A stretch of 24,930 nucleotides of DNA from positions 3,507 to 28,436 of the forward strand of contig KN817731.1 of NCBI GenBank assembly GCA_000827495.1, read 5' to 3'. The position numbers and the translations under genes were made by a program. The DNA is from Hypholoma sublateritium FD-334 SS-4. Lineage: Eukaryota; Basidiomycota; Agaricomycetes; Agaricales; Strophariaceae. A model generated the notes under the pieces. It saw only the letters and a program-made list of their open reading frames with translations. It had not been told where the DNA came from and made no database searches. Positions 1 through 8,076 of this stretch are shown in pieces; within the stretch, counting starts at the first letter, position 1, and each line of letters opens with the position of its first letter.

Positions 1-645
1 GGAGGAACAGCAATATTTGTGGAGGAATTGAGTGGTACATCTGCATGATCTATTTATGTGCCAAGTTTCTGATCTAAAAATAGGTACAAAACAGCGAAGT
101 ACATCCACTACCATCTTTTTGCATCCATCCCTTAATGATTTTCTATGCTGGAGGAAACCTATCCATAAATTTTTAATAAATCTAAATTGCCTATCCCAGC
201 AAAAATGGAGAAATTTGGCCCAGCCATTACTGAGATATAGGCATATAGATGCTCAAAGTGGCCATTCTGACTACTTTGGAGGGGTGTGGGAACTATTAGA
301 CACAGCCACCTAAGATCTAATCACAACATCAGTGCTTTTTGCCTTTGGGAGGGTTGTGGGAATTTTTTTGGATGGCAACTCAGCCATGGCAGGCTTTTGG
401 TCTTTTTTCAAACTCAGACACATGCCAGGTGATACCAGAAATGGCACTGGGCAACTACCTAGCCAGTTGGCAATAGTGTAAGCATGGGCTGCTGAGATTT
501 GCTGTTGGGCAGCTGCCCCAAGGCCTTGGGCAGCTGCCCCAAGGCCTTGGGCAGTTGCTCATGTGGATATAACAACTTAGTCTGGCAACTTCCTATACTT
601 CATATATGAGTACAGCTGCTACTGGTGAGTATTTGCTTTCTGTGC
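1..645 (+). repeat. Left copy of inverted palindrome-rich repeat (cut by window start)
   Basis: The reverse complement of this stretch aligns, with scattered mismatches and indels, to about 2600-3205. The outer 120 bases are almost identical between copies (for example GGAGGAACAGCAATATTTG at base 1 and its complement ending near 3205). Similarity continues inward through the GGGCAG..CTGCCC palindromes to about 645. Because the match runs to base 1, the outer boundary is not visible and the copy probably continues upstream. Its inner end (about 545-645) resembles both ends of TIR element C at 5709-6622. The long ORF in this stretch is not credible coding sequence. Confidence 0.85.
507..560. 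repeat. Tandem nested palindromes, 21-bp period
   Basis: The sequence shows two full 21-bp units and part of a third. Each unit joins the 12-bp perfect palindrome GGGCAGCTGCCC to the 8-bp palindrome AAGGCCTT, so the array is self-complementary on several registers and could form hairpins. Related units occur at 2640-2712 and 5795-5860, always near the ends of repeat elements. Confidence 0.9.
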
Positions 646-1739
646 GATGGGATTGGCTGCTAGTTGGGGCCCCAGTACCTCTGTAGGCAAGGGGGTTGAT
701 GGAGGTAGAGAGTCCTGGTATGCAGGTGCTGTATTGGGGATGCTAAATAAACTTGCTGACCCTGTCAATTCGAGAGCAGCCTCCACACCATGCTCCACTG
801 TGAGAAAAGCACTGTAACGCTTGCTGGATAAGCATCATAGTGCTTGGGTCTTCAGGCTGAAGGTTGGGAAGTCCTGGGAGAGACCTAGGGCAAGCCTGAG
901 GTGTGCACCAGGGGAGAGGACAGCAGAAGGACTGCCCGAAGCCTATTGGTGCTAGTAATGCCAGACAAGGCAGGTTCTGTGTAATCCTCAGGAGGACCTG
1001 TTTGACCCTCAGGAGGATTGTTTCATCCTCAGAAGGGGAGTTACTAATACAAGCTCAAGCATAGGGATTCATGGCTCCAGTGATGATCAAGAGCAAAAGG
1101 TAAATCAATTAGCTAATACAACTGATGAGCAACATATAGACTCAGTCATGTGACTACTATCTGGCTACTGAACATGTATCTATCCATCCAGGTCACAAGC
1201 ACCTAGTGCGGTTGCATCTGTATTGACTGGTTCTGTCGGTGCTGCAATGTGTGTGGGTCCCAGAGAGGCAGAAAGTGACGTGCCGCCATCCATTGAAGGG
1301 ATTGAGCCAGGGGTTTGAGCCCTAGAGACAGGCAGAGTGGGTCCATGGGATGGAGGACCTGATTTGCTAGAAGGGTTGATATTGCACTTCTCCGAGTTAA
1401 GAGCGGTGTGAGAAGTAGACGGCATGTTTGGGCTGTTAGTCGATGAAGTATTAACACCAATAGGCTTGGTGCTGTTCCATGGGGGTCTGAATTTAATTGC
1501 AGGAATGGTCTGAGACATCTTTGTTGTGGACTTTGTTGTCCAACGGTCTGTGGAGGTGGCACAGTAGTTTGATTTCAGCATGGGTTTAGATTGGGGGGCA
1601 ACTGTCTTCATGTAGTCCTCTTCAATAGACCAGTTGTCTTCAATTCTATGAATCTCAACCCCGTCATGCTCCTTGAGCCCAACTAGCCCAAAAAATTCAA
1701 AACTGTCTGGCAGAACTTGGTCTTGACACTCCTGTACAG

Positions 1740-1796
1740 CTGAGATGGAGAAAAAATGTTAGTTCCAGTGTTGGAAAATGTGCTGGAGAGGCTTAC
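1740..1796 (-). other. Predicted intron 3 of the gene fragment
   Basis: GTAAGC..CTCAG, 57 nt on the minus strand, with a CTAAC branch-like motif upstream of a pyrimidine-rich acceptor. Removing it joins FLKKCY to TVQECQ in frame. This is the best-formed of the three introns. Confidence 0.8.
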
Positions 1797-1912
1797 TATA
1801 GCATTTCTTCAGAAATCTTGTGAAAGTTGGCAGTATAACCTCTTTGAATGCAACACACTCAGACTGCCCAAACAATATCTTGACCAGGCCAGACATAGTT
1901 CCTGAATGTACA

Positions 1913-1969
1913 CTAGGATATTAAAAAGTATCAAGACACATGTACTGGAGATACATAAACATTTTGTAC
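1913..1969 (-). other. Predicted intron 2 of the gene fragment
   Basis: GTACAA..CCTAG, 57 nt on the minus strand. Removing it joins ..GCLGTM to SVHSGTMSG in frame, replacing a frame that otherwise hits a stop. Confidence 0.75.
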
Positions 1970-2098
1970 CTCATTGTGCCCAAGCAACCACCGTCTGCTG
2001 GCTCTAGCCCCCCAGCAATCAGGGATATCTTCCAGCTGGTGTGGTCTGCAAGGAGATTCAAAATGGGTTCCATAAATTGAAGAATGCATTCAATGATC

Positions 2099-2158
2099 CT
2101 GAAAACAGAGGCCAAGCTTGTGAAACAAGCATCAAAATAGTAACATAAAGTTGCAAAC
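2099..2158 (-). other. Predicted intron 1 of the gene fragment
   Basis: On the minus strand the intron begins GTTTGC and ends TTTTCAG, 60 nt. Removing it joins ..DRQR to IIEC.. in frame. The donor is non-optimal, but the join restores the motif expected for the family. Confidence 0.7.
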
Positions 2159-2589
2159 CTTTGACGATCCTGTGGAGCAGTTGAGGGGCTAGCCTTGAGA
2201 GGCCCAGAAATCTTTTCAAGAGCCTCTTTATCCTCATGCTCTGCTTTTTCTGCCCACTCTTGCTGCTCATTTTCTGAAAATTCTTCGAACATTTCTTTAT
2301 AGATTGTGCTATGAAGGGCTGCCTGCTGTTGGGCCAGGATGTTCCCATCTCACACACACTCTTGAAATACTGGATCAATGAAGCAGTAATTGCTGGGGCC
2401 CCAGACAATATATGAAGTTCCCAACCGAGGCCTTATAACAGTGTTGCCAGTGAGTTTGGCGGTAAGGGTGGCCACGGGGTCAGATGAGCCCATTTCAACC
2501 TTCTTTTGCTGGGACTGGGCCTTTGTGAATTCATAATGAAGCTGTCGCTTGATCTGCTAGAGCGTGAGGAGTGTCAGGTGCTGAAACAG

Positions 2590-3571
2590 AATGTAAATTC
2601 ATGTAAATACCAGTGGTTGCTAGTCTTATGTATTAGATATGGGCAGTTGCCCAAGTAGTNCCATGCATCNACAGNGGCAGTTGCCCAAGCTCTTGGGCAA
2701 CTGCCCAACAGCCATTTTCAAGCCAAAATCAAAGTAATTTATTTCTATGCCTTGCCCAGAATGTTTTCCGGCACCAGCTGGCATGTAGCTGAGTTTGAAA
2801 AAGTAGCCATGCCTGTGCTGTGCCGACTTGCCATCATAAAAAATTCCCACACACCTCAAAAAAGCGAAATTCACTGATCTTGTAATTAGATCTTAGGTGG
2901 GCACATCAAATATTCCCACACTCCCAAAAAAGTGATCAGAATGGCCACTTTCACTATACATATGCCTGTATTTCAATATTAAATAAACCTAATCCCTCCA
3001 TTCTTGCTGGGATAGGCCTTTTATATTTATTAGAAATTTATCAATGGGTTTCCCCCAGCATAGAAAATCATTAAGGGATGGATGCAAAAAGATAGTAGTG
3101 GATGTACTTCGCTGTTTTGTACCTATTTTTAGATCAGAAACTTGGCACATAAATAGATCATGCAGATGTACCACTCAATTCCTCCACAAATATTGCTGTT
3201 CCTCCACATTTAAATGCATAGGAAGGATCAGCTCATCTGTAGCTTTCAAATGATGTCTTAAATGTGTGAATAGGAGCACTGGAAGGTGAGAAATAGACAT
3301 GTAGTCCGCTTTTTTTGACTATTTTTNGGTCAAAACCTTGCAGCAACTATTGCTTGCTCAATATCTTTATGAATACTTTGCTTCAGCACTCCAAATTTTA
3401 ATAGTAGGATCAGTCAATCTATATCTTCAATTTGGTAGTCTGATTATGTAAATAGGTGAAGTGGAAGGAAGTGAATAGCCTACTAATTTCACTTTTTTGT
3501 CTGTTTTGATCACCAGCAAGATAGACCATTTAATATCTCAGTGAATATTGACCCCCATGGTCCTATCTTTC
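2590..3571 (-). repeat. Right copy of the inverted repeat, extending into a degenerate tandem array
   Basis: Bases about 2600-3205 are the inverted partner of 1-645. They contain GGGCAGTTGCCC-type palindromes at 2640-2712, with several ambiguous bases there. Beyond 3205 there is no left-copy sequence to compare, because the window starts at that point. Internal similarity nevertheless continues to about 3570, so the unit likely extends at least that far. Its inner edge (about 2600-2680) resembles the ends of TIR element C and abuts the truncated exon 1 of the gene fragment. Confidence 0.75.
3030..3571. repeat. Three degenerate tandem units of about 180-197 bp
   Basis: A block with TACTTCGCT, a T-rich run, then GATCA and CTTG recurs with landmarks at about 3102, 3299 and 3480. 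The spacing is 197 and then 180 bases. AGGATCAG repeats at about 3223 and 3405. The units are strongly diverged. One unit also occupies the start of the left inverted copy. Confidence 0.55.
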
Positions 3572-3671
3572 ACCAGCATCAACAAAGCACCACAGCCTCA
3601 AAAAAACAGCTAAGGAATTGAAGCAGAACTGACTGAGATAGATAGGCAAATGCAACAAAATGGGTAAAGAG

Positions 3672-3965
3672 TGTAACAGTCTGATGACAGATGGGACTGT
3701 GCAAGTAATGTCAGTCACAAGCTGGCACACAATAAGTTAAAACTTTGGTAAGACAGTTTAAATTTCTGTGAAATTCTGGGGGTCCTGAATTTGAATACAG
3801 GACAACTTATATACTGTAGAACTAGAGGATGATGTAAGAGATATTTGTAGGGATACTGGGCATAGGATAGAAGGAATGTGGAATATAAGATAAAGAAAAG
3901 CATATGAAGATTATTTAAGCAGGAGTCGTGAGGGAGAGTACGGGAAAAGGGACTGATCCATTACA
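3672..3965 (-). repeat. Probable 3' LTR of Gypsy-A
   Basis: This 294-bp segment has perfect 5-bp inverted ends (TGTAA..TTACA) and lies just downstream of the Gypsy-A 3' ORF, where an LTR is expected. On the minus strand it is preceded by a purine-rich GCCTGGAGGGCACA stretch that could be the polypurine tract, and it contains a TATATAAG box. No second copy lies in the window, so the LTR call rests on position, ends and context. The 100 bases between the tandem array and this LTR (3572-3671) hold nothing I can identify. Confidence 0.6.
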
Positions 3966-3995
3966 TGTGCCCTCCAGGCATCGTTTATGATGGCT

Positions 3996-5075
3996 TCAAG
4001 CAGCAATAGGGGCTGCGGCATTGTTAATAGGATGGGTGGGCCCAACTGTAAAGGTATTGGCATCTTTAAAGTCAACATTGTCATCGCCATCTGCGTCGAT
4101 GTCATTGTTCACAGAGCCCTTGTTGAGGATCGCGGCAAGCAAGTTGCGGACCATCTGTTTTATGCGAGAATTGTCGGAGACAAGTCCAGCAAGTAAAGAC
4201 ATAAGCCCATCCTCAGTGACACAAAACTTGGCAAGAGCGGCGGGGGTAAGTGCAGTAAGTGCATCGGCATCCGGCATCTTGACGTCTTGGGCAGGTGCGG
4301 CAGCAGCGGTGGTGGTGGTGTTGGGCACGGCGGGGGTATTAGCGGCATCTGGGGTAACAGCACTGAAAGCGGCGGGGGTGTTAGGGGCATTCGTCCCGGC
4401 GGCCTGCTGAGTCTTCGCCATAGACTTTGCTTTGACCGTGTGTTTGGCTTTCTTGCTAGAGGATGGATGGGCAGTGTCGTGGGAAGCATGATGGAATGAG
4501 CCTTGCGTGTGGTTACAGGAGTGGCGGTGACATTCGCGCTGACTGAAGAAACCATTACCGGCCTCGAGTCGGCAGGCAGCAACGGTGACAGAGGCCTTGA
4601 GAATGTGCTTTACGGTCTGGGGTTTGACCAACCCAAAAGACATGCAGGGGTCATCACAGTCTGGAGTGGGTTGCACCACCTTAGCCTTCTTGTGAGACTT
4701 GGGTGCATTGGCAGCCAGCGGGTATGCACTCAGCATGAAGTGGTTGTATTTGATGACCGGACCACACAGGCTCACATAGCGGTTTTGGGCCATGCTCCAC
4801 TGAAGTGGGAACATGGGGTCAATGTACTTGGCATGCATGTTGAAAGTGGATGCAAAGTCTTCATAGCCCAAAGCAGAGTTGGGGAGCAGAACTGCAAAGT
4901 TGTTGATGGGGAGGCTTTTGATAGCCTGTGCATACTCACAGAAGAGACAGATGGTGTCGGTGGAGACAAGAGTAGACTGGTGTGGGTTGTTGGGAGCATG
5001 TAGGATATAGGACATGAGACCAATGCACATGAGAGCGCAGTTGTCAATGTCTGGGAATTTGACAATGTTGGCCAT
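3996..5075 (-). CDS. Open 3' ORF downstream of the Gypsy-A chromodomain (359 aa, unknown function)
   Basis: An uninterrupted 359-codon frame starts about 140 nt past the chromodomain, in a different frame from the end of pol, overlapping it by roughly 300 nt. The N-terminal part (about residues 1-125) is a compact, Cys- and aromatic-containing region with GYEDFASTFN and GPVIKYNHF. Then come a basic stretch near residues 200-225, an Ala/Thr/Pro-rich linker (about 225-275), a helical segment (LMSLLAGLVSDNSRIKQM) and an acidic patch. No canonical CCHC knuckle is visible; CRLEAGNGFF..RECHRHSC has Cys and His but not the Gag spacing. From memory, some Agaricomycete chromoviruses carry an extra ORF here with a similar GY-DFA-TFN segment, so I infer an element-encoded accessory protein, not a host gene. 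It could alternatively be a displaced Gag. Confidence 0.6.
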   Translation of the reverse strand: MANIVKFPDIDNCALMCIGLMSYILHAPNNPHQSTLVSTDTICLFCEYAQAIKSLPINNFAVLLPNSALGYEDFASTFNMHAKYIDPMFPLQWSMAQNRYVSLCGPVIKYNHFMLSAYPLAANAPKSHKKAKVVQPTPDCDDPCMSFGLVKPQTVKHILKASVTVAACRLEAGNGFFSQRECHRHSCNHTQGSFHHASHDTAHPSSSKKAKHTVKAKSMAKTQQAAGTNAPNTPAAFSAVTPDAANTPAVPNTTTTAAAAPAQDVKMPDADALTALTPAALAKFCVTEDGLMSLLAGLVSDNSRIKQMVRNLLAAILNKGSVNNDIDADGDDNVDFKDANTFTVGPTHPINNAAAPIAA

Positions 5076-5211
5076 GAGAATAAGTGGAAGCGGCTCAAAG
5101 GGAAGAAGTTGGCGGGAAGTTCAAAGAATGTGATGGGAGGAAGGGGTGATATACAATCTGGAGAATAAGTAAAGTATGGCATGATTGTGCCCAGGTGGAT
5201 TTGGAGATCTT

Positions 5212-5708
5212 CTAAAGGAGGTTTTGCTTTTCCAGCTGGCAAATTTCCAATGGATGTAGCACCCAACAAGTTGATATATTTGTTGAGTGCCTCGAGATGA
5301 GATATCTTATCATATGGTAGCCAGGTAATGTCCCCCAACTGCCATTGAATTTCAAACTTGGAATTGGTGCCAGATCCTGTGTGTTCCAGGATCCTATCAA
5401 CGGCCCATTCACTCCCTTCACTGGATTCATTTCCAATTTGGTTATCCATGCAGCCAGAAAATAGCATGGAATACATCATGAATGCCACATTGTCGCATCC
5501 ATGCAGGCAAATCAAGCTTATATAAGTGATTTTTAAAATCTTTCAAAATCTTATAAGGCCTGATATATTTCAGTACCAACTTTCTTACCAAGCTGGCAGG
5601 AAAGGATATATTTTTAGTTGAGAGATACACAAGATCTCCTTCTGTAAAGGGAGCCACCTGTCTCTTCCAGTTGGCAGCATGCATCTGCTTTACTCTGCTT
5701 TACATGCA
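5212..5708 (-). pseudogene. Gypsy-A integrase C-terminus (GPY/F-like) plus chromodomain
   Basis: Reading down the minus strand, VKQMHAANWKRQ leads into FTEGDLVYLSTKNISFP and KYIRPYKILKDF, the GPY/F-type C-terminal domain of Ty3/gypsy integrase. It continues through IHDVFHA. A frameshift near 5450 then moves the frame. EWAVDRILEH..FEIQW..TWLPYDKISHL at about 5415-5275 has the layout of a chromodomain (strand, aromatic-W strand, TW-P turn, helix). In chromoviruses this domain is thought to steer integration to modified chromatin. The 5' side is interrupted by TIR element C. The tail (LLGATSIGNLPAGKAKPP) continues toward the 3' ORF. The frameshift makes this piece non-functional. Confidence 0.85.
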
Positions 5709-6622
5709 CAGTCAAAATACCAACCATGGCTGCTGTTTTCATGTATCAACCTATGGTAGTTGCCTAAGTAGAGTGATATATCCACAGCGGAAACTGCCCA
5801 AAGCCTTGGGAAGTTGCCCACTGATATATCATAGGGCAGTTGCCCAAGGCCCACCCCCACATGCATGAAATGGGCACTTGCCACTGTTTCCTAATGTTGT
5901 AGCAATGATTTTATATAAGCTAGTCTAAAAATAGAAAAATGAGAAAAAAATTGCTAAATTAGCAGAAAATTCAGAGCTATCCAAATATACCAAAATCATC
6001 ACTGTAGGTGGCTTCCTTATTTAGTAAAATGCAAAATGAATTTTTGAACAACTGCCTATTTGCAAAATTGACCCCCTCAGAAAATTATGAAATAATTTTT
6101 AAAATTCCCTAAAATTCATAAACTATCTGTATATGGAAGAAATTTCAGTGATCTGTGCGCAAAACAATGAAATAAGGGCCTTCTATCAGCTAGATACCAA
6201 TTAAATTAGATAACTTTGCAATCTCAGATGCTGCTGCCCAAAAGATGGACTTGGGCCAAATTTGGCAAAGTCCAGCTTGGCCTTCCATTTTGGGCCTGGG
6301 TGTTATTCCCATGCTAGGCCTGGGCTGATNATTATTATTTACATTTGTTTGGATTTGAGGCCAGAATATGATATGAGTGAGCCTGCACAATGTAAATAGA
6401 GGCAAGCAAGAGGTCACACATTGGCTTTTGATGTGCATCAATGTGCAAACAAATAAGCACAGCACTGCAAAAGGCATGTCATAGCACTCAAAATGTAGCC
6501 ATTTGGCAGGCAGAGCATGCATGAGTTGCCCAGTGGGTAGTTTCTGCTGTAGATATATCTTTTTACTTAGGTAACTACTCAGCTTCATATGTGCAGACAG
6601 TGGCTACTTGTGAAAATGCTGT
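5709..6622. mobile_element. TIR element C, non-autonomous, inserted in Gypsy-A integrase
   Basis: The two ends are inverted relatives. Reading inward, the left end carries GGTAGTTGCCTAAGTAGAG, GATATATCCACAGCGG and AAACTGCCC; the right end gives GTAGTTACCTAAGTAAAAAG, GATATATCTACAGCAG and AAACTACCC. Similarity extends outward to about 5709 and 6622. The element contains GGGCAGTTGCCC palindromes (5795-5860) and a core at 6333-6457 shared with elements A and B. Integrase coding resumes on both sides. The target duplication is not clear: CATG-containing flanks sit at both ends but not in register, so the outer boundaries are uncertain by about 15 bases. No transposase-like ORF is present. Confidence 0.7.
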
Positions 6623-6980
6623 CATGTGCGGCAATAATAGCTAATTTTTTCTGCAGTGCAAAGGTTCAGATTGCCAGGTACTCAGTTTTTGGTGCCGAGT
6701 CCCAGATCATCGGACAAGGTATCCTTCCGTTGTTCAAAAAGAACAGTGAATAGCTTGTAGTCTCTAATCTAGCTAAGTTGATGGCAAACTCCAAAAAGAG
6801 CAACTTAGCTACCCAGTTGGTCTGTTTGTCATCAACATCTAAGTGATGGTGCGGTTGGCTTGCTCTGTGGACCCATCACTTTGAGGATGGTAAGCACTGG
6901 ACATGCATAATTTAGTCCCAATGAGCTCATGTAACCGTGACCAAAATTGGCTGGTGAATAAAGAATCCCGGTCACTGATT
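6623..6980 (-). pseudogene. Gypsy-A integrase core, second half
   Basis: The minus strand reads ISDRDSLFTSQFWSRLHELI, then MSSAYHPQSDGSTEQANRT. This supplies the second catalytic Asp (SD) and the catalytic Glu (STE) of the DDE core. It then continues through DDKQTNWVAKL, FAIN and PMIWDSAP to LAIIAAHDSI. After RTIT a small deletion and frameshift (TAG at about 6835) break the frame, and a TGA follows EYLAI. Element A precedes and element C follows, so the integrase is split into three pieces. The order and motifs match Ty3/gypsy integrases of Agaricomycetes. Confidence 0.85.
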
Positions 6981-8076
6981 CACCAGTGGGTGGCATCTTT
7001 AATTATTAAACTGTGGATACAGCCACAAGGTCATCTCAAAACTGCCACAGATCCAGCTGGGAATAAAGTAAGGTTTATTTCATTATAGCTGGATTTCATT
7101 AGTTTTATATTTTATATTTCATATGGTCCCAGGCTTTATTGAAGTTATAAAATAGATTTCATTGATTTTGAGTTTTATTAAAAGCAAGTTATTCATTATT
7201 ATATGGTATTTCATTAAATATCCTTGAGTTGCATTATATAGCAGGCTTTTCATTGAATATGGCTATTGTCATTCAGTAGTAGGGATTTCATCAACAATGG
7301 AATCTATCTATATATGGCTATTTGTTTGGCTTTTGATTGCATCAATACACAATATGTGACTTGTAATTGGCTTTTTTTACAGGCTGGGGCCTCAATTTTA
7401 TAACATTCTGGCCTCAAATTCAAACAAATATAAATTATGGTTGTTGCCCTGCATTTATGCCCAAGCAAGCAAACTTTGAGGCTTTAAATAACCATCAAAT
7501 GCTTGGCAAAGACCAGATCTGCTGCTTTCATAAAGTCTCAAGGGTGCTTCATTAATTGGACTTTAACTCATATTGCTATTAATAGCACACAGGCAAAAAA
7601 AGTAACTTATGAAAGTAACAAAATTGCAGAGTTTATATATTTATTGAAATCCTATTACCAATGAAATGCCCTAAACTAATGAAAATTACAGGGCTACTTC
7701 ATTACAAGTTATAATGAAATTAGCATAAATATTAAAATAGCAGTATATATGAAGTATACCAAGAATATATGAAATCCTATAGATTAATGAGAATATTGAT
7801 ATTCAATGAAATACCGGCTATATAATGAAACTCAAGGATATTTAATGAAATACCACATAATAATGAATAACCTGCTTTTAATGAAACTCAAAATTAATGA
7901 AACCTATTTCATAACTTCAATAAAGCCTGGGACCATATGAAATGTGAAATATAAAACTAATGAAATCCAGCTATAATGAAATAAATCTTACTTTATTCCC
8001 AGCTGAACCTGTGGCAGTTTTGAGATGACCTTGTAGCTATATCCACAGTTTAATGATTAAAGTGCCACCCACCAGT
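6981..8076. mobile_element. TIR element A, non-autonomous, 1096 bp, 8-bp target duplication
   Basis: The left end starts CACCAGTGGG and the right end, inverted, starts ACTGGTGGG. The inverted repeats run about 250-300 bases with few mismatches. The flanks are CACTGATT (6973-6980) and TACTGATT (8077-8084), an 8-bp duplication with one change. Removing the element joins HIIS to DRDSLF in the integrase. The interior has no long ORF. It is studded with TTTCATT in the left half and AATGAAA in the right half, and it carries the shared core (7316-7440, minus orientation). An 8-bp duplication fits hAT-like and some other superfamilies, so the superfamily is not settled. Confidence 0.85.

Larger units (their letters stand above)
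640..2578 (-). pseudogene. Broken, intron-containing gene fragment of an Agaricomycete-expanded uncharacterised protein
   Basis: Four exon-like blocks read on the minus strand: 2578-2159, 2098-1970, 1912-1797 and 1739-1180. They are joined by three GT..AG introns of 57-60 nt that splice into a continuous frame. The spliced product has an acidic helical segment (FSENEQQEWAEKAEHEDKEA), then DRQRIIEC, a GGLEPADGG motif, SVHSGTMSG, FLKKCYTVQEC, and a Ser/Thr/Pro-rich tail. I recall this motif order from a large family of uncharacterised Agaricomycete proteins; no function is known to me. In-frame stops at 2557-2559 (TAG) and 2350-2352 (TGA) break exon 1, and the 5' exons are missing where the inverted repeat starts near 2600. 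Between 1180 and about 640 further Pro/Ser-rich reading frames suggest degraded 3' coding sequence. Retained introns argue against a retrocopy. The family assignment is from memory. Confidence 0.7.

Noticed and set aside
507..560. CRISPR array
   Set aside because: The units are contiguous palindromes without unique spacers, in a eukaryotic setting.
1..3205. Single transposon with exact termini at 1 and 3205
   Set aside because: The left boundary equals the window start, so the match ends only because the sequence does. No target duplication can be tested.
4021..5003. Plus-strand ORFs opposite the Gypsy-A 3' ORF
   Set aside because: They mirror the GC-richer antisense strand of the 359-codon ORF, including Gly/Ser-rich shadows of its Ala/Thr linker.
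5700..6632. CATG-containing target duplication for element C
   Set aside because: Left TACATGCA and right TCATGTGC do not align in register without gaps, so I do not claim a duplication.
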